NCBI GenBank assembly: GCA_023362775.1
Contig: JALMGJ010000006.1
Location: forward strand, 54,117,501 to 54,181,500
DNA from: Charina bottae
Lineage: Eukaryota; Chordata; Lepidosauria; Squamata; Charinaidae
Direction of reading: 5' to 3'
Length of the DNA: 64,000 nt
The notes beneath the pieces are model-generated. The model was given only the letters and a program-made list of their open reading frames with translations. It had not been told where the DNA came from and did no database searches. This document shows positions 56,541-64,000 of the stretch, in pieces (position 1 is the stretch's first letter; every line of letters begins with the position of its first letter). Both the position numbers and the translations under genes were made by a program.

Positions 56541-57039
56541 AAGCAAATGGACATTAATAAGAAGCTTTTCTATCTCCTTGTCTGATGTAGATTATGCTGT
56601 TTTCAATAGCAAGATGATATTATTATATTCCTAGATCAGAAAATAGTTACTTTTGGTAACCGTGGGTTGAATTTAACTATTGGAGGAAAATAGGGTAAGA
56701 GAGTGTCAAGAATGATTGAAGTTGCATTGCATGCAACATCGCTTCTTGCATTGCATGTAAGTATTTTGGTATTTTCAATGGTTTTTCTGGATTTAGGATT
56801 TTTTTTTTTACTATTTTAGGTCTTATACCAAAGGAAACCATTCTGCCAATTTTGGGAAATTCAGAAGTGGTATCAACTGAGTTCTAAAGTCTGTGTAAGA
56901 TGTAGTCCTGAGATATGCAGAATTATACTTCATGGATGTGGATTGCATAGAAAACTCACTCAACGAACATAACTCACTCAAGGAAGCTGGCATGAAGTTG
57001 CCTTGCCTACGATCATGGGATTCAGTTAATGATAGCAAC

Positions 57040-57150
57040 TGTGACTGCAGGGATTGCCATTGCTAAGCAATGTGGTCACGCTTTACAACCGCATCTCTTA
57101 GTGATGGAAATTCCGGTCCCAATTGCCACCCTAAGTTGAGGACTACCTGT
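57040..57150 (-). mobile_element. Arm of the foldback DNA element family
   Basis: On the minus strand it starts ACAGGTAGTCCTCAACTTAG, then CAATTGGGACCGGAATTTCC, closely resembling the left end of the element at 13165. Only one arm is clear; the other end is not found. Confidence 0.55.
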
Positions 57151-57281
57151 ACCTTATATCAGGGCTACCAGATCTGTAAAAATTTAGACAACTTCTAGAT
57201 AGCAACTAAAAAAATAAAGAAAACTCTTAATTCTTGGCTAACATACAGTGGCCATCTGAATATTTGCAGGAAAGTACTAGT

Positions 57282-57295
57282 AGCCTATCTTATAG
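57282..57295 (+). repeat. 14-bp target site duplication, left
   Basis: AGCCTATCTTATAG, repeated exactly at 57565-57578. Confidence 0.93.
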
Positions 57296-57564
57296 GTAAA
57301 GGTAAAGGTTCCCCCCGCACATTTGTGCAGTCGTGTCCAACTCTAGGGACTGGTGCTCATCTCCGTTTGTTAGCCGAAGAGCCAGCGTTGTCCGAAGACG
57401 CTTCCGTGGTCATGTGGCCGGCATGACATGCGCGGAACGCTGTTACCATCCCACCGAAGTGGTACCTATTATTCTACTTGCATTTGCATGCTTTCGAATT
57501 ACTAGGTTGGCAAGAGCTGGGGCTAGTGTGGGAGCTCACTCCATCACGCGGGACTAGGGATTCG
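57296..57564 (-). mobile_element. Sauria SINE, 5'-truncated, with target duplication
   Basis: The minus-strand Sauria body runs from the B box remnant (TCGAATCCCTAGTCCCGCGT) through GTGAGCTCCCACACTAGCCC and ATTCGAAAGCATGCAAATGC to the CCTTTACCTTTAC tail. The exact 14-bp duplication on both sides shows that it inserted in this truncated form by target-primed reverse transcription. Confidence 0.96.
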
Positions 57565-57578
57565 AGCCTATCTTATAG
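57565..57578 (+). repeat. 14-bp target site duplication, right
   Basis: AGCCTATCTTATAG, exact copy of 57282-57295. Confidence 0.93.
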
Positions 57579-58558
57579 TTCACTATAAATTATCTATAGT
57601 TAGCTTTTACTGTTTCTAATTTTTGGAGAAGGAAACCTCAATTTTTGCTCAACTTCGTATTGCCCCATGAACTTTGGCTACTGATAGGAACTCTATTCCC
57701 TTTTAACTTTGGCTGTATTTACGATTCCACCTTGGCCTGCTGGATTTATGGCTCTTAAATTACTAGTTAACTGAGTCCATCCTGAGGGAGTAAGGATAAT
57801 AGACTTTAAAGAGTTGGATGGCCTACTCTGTTTTTAAATGAATGGAAGCTGGTGATCATTTTATAAGCTGAAAGATTGATAAATGTCCCTGTTATTTTAA
57901 AGGCATTCACTGAATATTTTGTAACTTCATAGTTCTACTTTTTAAATTGCTTTGGGGAGGCTTCTCCTCAAAGGCAGCTTAAGATATATTAATTAAAAGC
58001 ATAAATATAATGGGAGACAGGACTGATAGAAATGGTATGCACTCAAGCAGATAGTGATTGGATGCCAAAGGTCCCAGAACTAATCCCTTACATCTTACAT
58101 AAAGAAGGATCAAATAGCCAATAATGGAAGTGATTCTGTTTGCAATGCTGGAGCATTGATGTCAGTGGGGCTTTCATATGGGAGTTATAAAATCCAGACA
58201 GCCATTACATGGCAGCAAAGAGATTCAGAAAACTCTGCTGCATTTTGTGGTCATTTGCAGTTTTGCAAGCTAGACATGATAGCCCCAGCAGACAAGGGAT
58301 CGACTGAGGTTTACTTATGCTTTTAAAATGCACTTTGCAGTTTTGGTCCTATGTTTATGAGAAAGTGCTTCCATTAGTTGCATCTATCAAAGAAATATTT
58401 ACCAAAAAGTGATAGGTCACCTTTTAGTAGCTGAACACTATGCCACCTGCTGTAGTCAATTAAGTTAAACTGTAAGTGCAATTTCTCTACAGGCTTCCTG
58501 ATTAGATTTCTTCTCTCCTCTTCTTCAACTGTATGCCTAAGTATATTTCTTTCCCATT
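57579..58558. other. Unassigned AT-rich sequence
   Basis: No gene or recognisable repeat. Confidence 0.4.
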
Positions 58559-58566
58559 ATGTAAAA

Positions 58567-58700
58567 CAGTGTTTCTCAACTTTGGCAACTTTAAAATGGG
58601 TGGACTTCAACTCCCAGAATTCTCCAGTCAGTATGCTGGCTAGGGAATTCTGGGAGTTGATGTCCATCCATATTAAAGTTGCCAAGGTTGAGAAACACTG
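58567..58700. mobile_element. Palindromic hAT-type MITE, 134 bp
   Basis: Nearly the whole element is one inverted repeat. It starts CAGTGTTTCTCAACTTTGGC and ends with the complement GCCAAGGTTGAGAAACACTG, and the AACTCCCAGAATTC cores face each other. Flanked by ATGTAAAA (58559-58566) and ATGTAAAG (58701-58708), an 8-bp duplication with one mismatch. No coding capacity. Confidence 0.9.
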
Positions 58701-58708
58701 ATGTAAAG

Positions 58709-59940
58709 GCTTAAAAAAAAGGAAAAACAAAACTGGAATCCCACTAGAAACAAGCGGAGTATTTTGACAGCATGATCATCTCTAAGCAAGTGGCTAGCTT
58801 CCAGGATTAAAACAGAAGTAAATTTGATACTGGAATGTTAGAAAAATGTTATCATAGGAAGGAGAAGGGCACCTTTGCACTGCACTTATGAAATACAGAC
58901 TTCAGAAGCAAAGGTGAAGTCCATGGACTGAATGCTCAATGATCCATCTTTACAGAACAGTAGAAACAATGGACAATTGAAGCACAGTGAACATGATTTG
59001 CTGTTCTAGTAATGTATAGATTAACATTTTAATTTTCTTTTAATCTCCCTGGTGTGCTTGATTAGCACTCTTTCATCTGCCTGTCATGTTTTACTGTATT
59101 CTTACAAGCAAGGAGTAGTTGAGCATAGAGATCTATTAAGTTTTTTTAAAAAAAAAACAAGTGAAAAATTCTTGTTTAAAATATACTATTATCAGAATTC
59201 CAGGTGAAAGAGCTACTAAGCTTAGACAAAACCTTCGTTTTTTTTTTTAATGGAAATGCTGTCCATGTGTTGGCTCCAAAGCAAAAAGGATTTTATATAC
59301 AGCCATTTACATCAATATGTATTATCTTGGTAGAGACCAGCTTAAATTTCAGGACTCCAGTTTGTCTAAGGGATGAGAAACCTGTAGGTTGCTTAATTGC
59401 AATTTCCAGAAGCCCCCAGTAATATGGTCATTGACAAAGAATGCTGAGATCTGTAGTTCAATAATTGGAGAGCCACGGGGTCTCTATCTCAGTTTTAAAC
59501 ATTGAGAGACATTCTAACCACTGTACTGCTTTTCTAATTAATTCATTTCCATCTTCTTGTGTACCAGTTGAAGTTCCTGGTTATTAGGTCCTGGTTATTA
59601 GCTCCTGTTTCTGTGTTAATGCATTTTCTGTAGCTGGGGGCAGTCTGGGCATAATTTGAGAATTCAGGTTGACCATTATGCCTTTAGCTAGTTTTCTTTA
59701 TATGATAGAAAACTTCAGTTTTCTTGACTAATACCTATCATGTTCCATATGTAGAAGTGTCCAAGGAATACTGGATCAGAAAAAGATGGATGGACAATAC
59801 CTTTCACTGCTTTAAAACTTAACATAAATTAAAAAAACATGATTTAATGGCACACTTGCAAGTTTGTAATTATGATTTTGTTAACTTCTAAGAGAAGCGA
59901 GAATACAATTTTACTCAGCAGAAAAACTAAACCCAAAAAT
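58709..59940. other. Unassigned AT-rich sequence
   Basis: At about 59340-59480, text such as ATTTCCAGAAGCCCCCAG and GAGATCTGTAGTTCAAT may be a remnant of an ACTCCCAGAATTC-type palindromic MITE. No gene supported. Confidence 0.35.
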
Positions 59941-59990
59941 AGAAAAGAAAAGAAAAGAAAAGAAAAGAAAAGAAAAGAAAAGAAAAGAGA
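59941..59990. repeat. (AAAAG)n microsatellite
   Basis: About ten AAAAG units. Confidence 0.95.
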
Positions 59991-62697
59991 AGCACACATT
60001 CACACATTCAAACCACTTCTTAAGCAAATTTAGAAAATTATCATCCTAGAACATTATTCAAGAAATTCTTTGTCCATTTGGATTAATACTTCTTCATTAC
60101 CTAGAATTTAAAAAGCTTTATTATGAAAGATAGAAATTATAAAAGAAATGGAGATTTCTAGCACTGGCATATGGAAACAGGTAGTGCCAGGCATCCCAAT
60201 GCAAAAGTAGGTAGGACCAAGTCAAAAACTACACATAGAAAGAAATATTATAGTTAATACCTTAATATGATATTCAACTACAGTATATTCCTAAAATATG
60301 GAATTTGACATCTCATGAAAAGCTTTGGCTAGACCATGGGTTTTGGCTGGACCATGGCCTTTTTCCTTCTTCTTTGTCATGTTCAGTTTATTTTAATCTC
60401 CCTAATATACCTATGGGCTTTTTTTCTTCAGGGAACAACCACTATTTATCTTTGTTCCTGTTGATATTGTAGTTTTTTGGTATTTCACTATTAAAAATAA
60501 AATATTTTTAAAAAATCAAAAACTACATTTGATTTTCATTCATGTATATTTAAACTTCATTAAAATTCTCAGCATCACTCATAATAGGACTCTACCAAAT
60601 AGATGGACAGCATAGTTTATTGTGTTGCATCTAAAGTTCTCAATGTGCTTTATGCCACACAATCTTGTAGTGGCAGAAGTTGAGAAAGAAAAAGTAGAAG
60701 TAGAATGAGATAACTCCCAAGTTTTTTCCTGCCTTACGTAGGATCTTTATATCCTTTCTTGGTAACACAGAAGATGACTACAGCTCTAACTGATCTACAG
60801 CAGCTAAAGATGAGAAGTCCATTCTGAACTGCTATTACTCAGCTCATAGATATGCATGCATAGCTCAAGCATGCTTATATATGTCTTATCTGGCCTCCTT
60901 AGCCCTCCTGAAAATAATATGCTAGAACAAGAGTTTCAAAATTTTTCATGCCATTAAACCTGTTACTGAAAATAATAATTACAAAAAAATCCTGAAACTC
61001 CTGACCAAGAGGAAAAGCATTATTAATAAAAAAAACTGGCTGCATTCAAATAAACTTTGTTTTTTGCCATAGTCTCTCATGGAACCCCATCAATCTCTCA
61101 GTGAAGCCTAGAGTTCCATTTTACACAGTCTGAAGGCTGTGAACAGCTAAACATGGAAGGAAAGTGAAATAAAGTAGCTTCAGAAAAGAGAAAGAAGAAT
61201 GTGCTGACTTATCTTGGAGCATTTTATACCAAGATTATAATTATTACTTGTTAAAAAATTGACCTTGTGAACAGTCTCTTTTAGCTTACAAAGGTATACA
61301 GGCTGTGACTTTAATGTTTCAGAAAAAAGACAATATTTAATTTAGAAAAAAATGAGCAGCAGTTAGCCTGGAAAGTAGATAAGAGATACAGGTTTTCAGA
61401 GAGCTGAAAATTGAAAAGAGATCTTGAGGTCAGTGTTGTGCGTAATAGTCTTTAACTGGGCAAAACTATAAGACTGATCTCCATCATTTTTACCCGCAAA
61501 GGAAAATATAATATTGACCTTGGTAGAACTTAAGCTATACAGAATGCCAAAACACTTTCTGTTTTCAGACTAGGGAAGGAAACATCACATGTCCAACAAC
61601 TATTTTTTATTTTGTTTTACTGGATTTCATCATCAAGTGCTTAAAGGAGAAGCTTTTATGTTGCCAGAGAAGGCAATGGTTTATAGCTTACTTTTAGTGC
61701 TATTAAGATCTAATCTATCATTCCTTCAGTCGATTGTATTTGACAAGCTGCTTCTTAAACTTGAACTTTGTCATTTGGTGACAGATAACCCTGCCTGTTT
61801 GCTCAATTTCCTCTTTTTTTTCTTTTGCAGAGCTTTTGCTGTGAAATGTCTCATTATTAATCACTGCCTTTAGATGTGATTTATTATACCAAATAGGCTC
61901 AAGAAAGGGACAAAAAGAAAATAGCGATGCTGGGGGAAGGGAAATCTAACATGGTACCATTACCTTGAGGTAGAGAATACATGTCTCTTTCCTAAGTAAG
62001 AAGAGAAATAACAGTTTGGGGTGATCTGATACCTGCAAAAAAACCCAAATATCACGGCATGTAAAAAGTGAATATTTTAATTTATACATAGTAAATCACA
62101 TACATGGAAGAGGGGAATGGGTGCATAGAGTAGAGATGGGGGATATTTCACCCTAAACCAGTTTAACTCAAAATAGTTTAAGGCAATGGGAGTAGGAGGG
62201 ATGTATGTTTATCCAAATGTTCCTCAGCTTGGCGCTCATCTCTAACCTCCTATATTCTTATCAATGCTTTCTGATAAAAGTGCTCTCTGCAGGCTCTTAT
62301 ACCTCTGCTTCTAGTGTCCATAGTTAAAAATGCTCACTATTGTTTTTTCTATGGTGTCATACCAATACCAAGGAAATTGTTTCCTTAGATGTCATATCAG
62401 AAGGGAACAGATTTTCTGGATGCTTTTGCATGTTACGCTAAGCATATGAAGACATCAACACTGGATCCAGGCCTGAAATCTTATTTAATGTAGAGAACTT
62501 CAGCCACAATCTGGAACAATGGCTTTTAGTAAGATTTCTTAACTCAAGCATATTCTGCATGCCATCTAAACCCAGACAGAAAACTAAACAATGCTAACTC
62601 TCCCTTCAGACATTAAAACTGGCTTACATCATAGCCATTCCATCGACCCCAGGGTAAGTATAAATGAGGCTTTGGGTAGGATTAGCATTCTCCTAAA
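59991..62697. other. Unassigned AT-rich sequence
   Basis: About 2.7 kb with no recognisable gene or repeat. The frame at 61589-61873 is low in complexity and without motifs. Confidence 0.4.
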
Positions 62698-63034
62698 GGG
62701 GCGTGGTAGCTCAGCGGGTAAGACACCAGGCTTGTCGATCGGAAGATCACAAGTTCAGAGGTTCGAATCCCTAGCCCCGCGTGACGGAGTGAGCTCCCAC
62801 ACTCGCCCCAGCTCTTGCCAACCTAGCAATTCGAAAGCATGCAAATGCAAGAAGATAAATAGGTACCACTTCGGTGGGTAGGTAACAGCATTCCACATGT
62901 GTCATGCCGGCCACATGACCATGGAAGCGTCTTCAGACAGCGCTGGCTCTTTGGCTAACAAACGGAGATGAGCACCGGCCCCTAGAGTCGGACACGACTG
63001 CACAAATGTGCGGGGGGAACCTTTACCTTTACCT
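62698..63034 (+). mobile_element. Sauria SINE, full-length
   Basis: The most complete copy. It has a tRNA-like head GGGGCGTGGTAGCTCAGCGG (A box) and a B box GGTTCGAATCC at about 62760-62770. The body follows (GTGAGCTCCCACACTCGCCC, GGTACCACTTCGGTGGGTAG, CATGCCGGCCACATGACC). The 3' end is AGAGTCGGACACGACTGCAC plus CCTTTACCTTTACCT. The 3' block GAGTCGGACACGACT is identical to that of the BovB at 19373-19387. Confidence 0.96.
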
Positions 63035-63944
63035 CACACATGGAGGATCTGGCACTAATTGGGCCATTGTTAACCTGTTTCTTTGTTGGGAAAAGAAAAG
63101 AAAACATCTCCCACTCACTACAGTGGTACCTTGAACAGCAGATGGATAGGATGGCTACAGCCAAATGCGGTGCTGGGTATAAACAGGAAGAAAATAAGAT
63201 TGGAGAAGGGCTTGGATAAGCATTTTGAAGGTGATGGAAATGAGACAGGACAATGTCTGAATTGAAAACATTTCTGAATCATTTGGAACTGGGCTGAGGA
63301 AGTGCTTATGAGGTTATCAGCTCTGCTAGTGAAGGCCGATAATGTGATGATACTCCAGAAATACAGTATAGCCTCTAAATGCAAATTGTGAAGAACCCAA
63401 CTGTCTGATTTATAATAATAAGGCAAATGGTCAGTTGGTAGCCATTTAATAGTTTCAGCCCTTCTTTTAATACTTGTGACCCTTTTCATATTTGGCTGCT
63501 GTTTTCTGAATCTTATTTTATATCAAGAGGCTATCCAAACACTGCAGAGAGATTGGATGTGGCTCTGTTAAAACCTGAACTTCTTCACTGTCTGCCTTCT
63601 TATGTCCAAACTGTCTATTATTGTATGGAAAATAATACTCAAGCCACTTCTATCTGCTGATTTAGAATATTGCAATCAGCAGATACAAAACAAGTCCTGC
63701 CAAAGGGGTTGGATGACTACTAGTCTGGATTAATAATTTTTCTTTGGTCAAGTACTTTGTTTGTAGCTTCTTAACAAAAGTGAAAATGAAGTGATTGAAA
63801 TATTACTGTTTCTTGAAAGACTTAGAATTCAGAATTAGAACAAAAACAGTTGCAAATGAACCATTATTGTCTGGGACTGAAAGTTAAAAGAGGAACTTTA
63901 GTTTTTCCACTTACTAATAAATATTATTATTCAACTTTGTTTAA
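63035..63944. other. Unassigned AT-rich sequence
   Basis: No gene or repeat recognised. The minus-strand frame 63118-63489 (123 codons) lacks motifs and is probably chance. Confidence 0.4.
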
Positions 63945-63986
<42 letters not shown>

Positions 63987-63987
63987 T
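63945..63987. repeat. (ATT)n microsatellite
   Basis: About 14 ATT units near the right edge of the window. Confidence 0.95.
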
Positions 63988-64000
63988 ACTGATATTTATG

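Noticed and set aside
62698..62775. Possible tRNA gene (A and B boxes present)
   Set aside because: It is the tRNA-like head of a Sauria SINE; the sequence continues into the SINE body with no acceptor-stem closure.
63118..63489. 123-codon minus-strand open frame
   Set aside because: No recognisable domain or repeat homology; treated as chance.

Overview
This is AT-rich vertebrate nuclear DNA, almost certainly from a squamate reptile. The evidence is the repeat mix: a full-length BovB (RTE-clade) LINE, Sauria-type tRNA SINEs that share the BovB 3' end, L2/CR1 LINEs with a conserved 3' hairpin and ATAAATAA-type tails, a 5S-rRNA-derived SINE, Penelope-like remnants, hAT-type miniature transposons and many microsatellites. 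Snake versus lizard cannot be settled here. I found no host protein-coding exon, real tRNA, rRNA gene or CRISPR array, so the window looks like a gene desert or the inside of a large intron. Nearly every long open frame belongs to a retrotransposon.

Layout. 1-9.2 kb: diverged SINE, short tandem duplication, inverted-repeat tract, L2 3' end (minus), then a 2.2 kb 5'-truncated L2 (3706-5952) whose frame is cut by three stops, all at former CGN arginine codons. 9.2-14.8 kb: tRNA SINE, two related hAT miniature elements with perfect 8-bp target duplications, and a ~580 bp foldback element. 14.8-19.7 kb: an old BovB (14812-16213 plus 19417-19668) split by a younger full-length BovB (16225-19404) that carries its own target duplication. 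22.1-23.9 kb: a minus-strand polyadenylated retroelement of uncertain class with a SINE inside. 26-40 kb: L2 and CR1 scraps, two Penelope-like remnants, a hAT-like element with 8-bp duplications, two LTR-like fragments and a truncated Sauria SINE.

41.9-48.2 kb is the richest part, a nest of retroelements. A decayed CR1 (two parts) is interrupted by a tRNA SINE and a minus-strand L2. That L2 is itself split by a plus-strand L2 (43992-47742) whose endonuclease/reverse-transcriptase frame is uninterrupted (44521-47544, about 1007 residues from the first ATG). This is the only apparently intact coding sequence in the window.

48.2-64 kb is mostly unassigned AT-rich sequence with a Penelope-type 3' end carrying a hammerhead-like core, a third copy of the hAT miniature family, a (GA)n/(ATTC)n/L2 composite with a perfect 20-bp hairpin, a 5S-derived SINE, two Sauria SINEs and a palindromic hAT-type MITE.

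Functionally the window records retroelement traffic. BovB and L2 supply reverse transcriptase and endonuclease. The SINEs lack proteins and seem to depend on those LINEs through shared 3' ends. The DNA elements are all non-autonomous.
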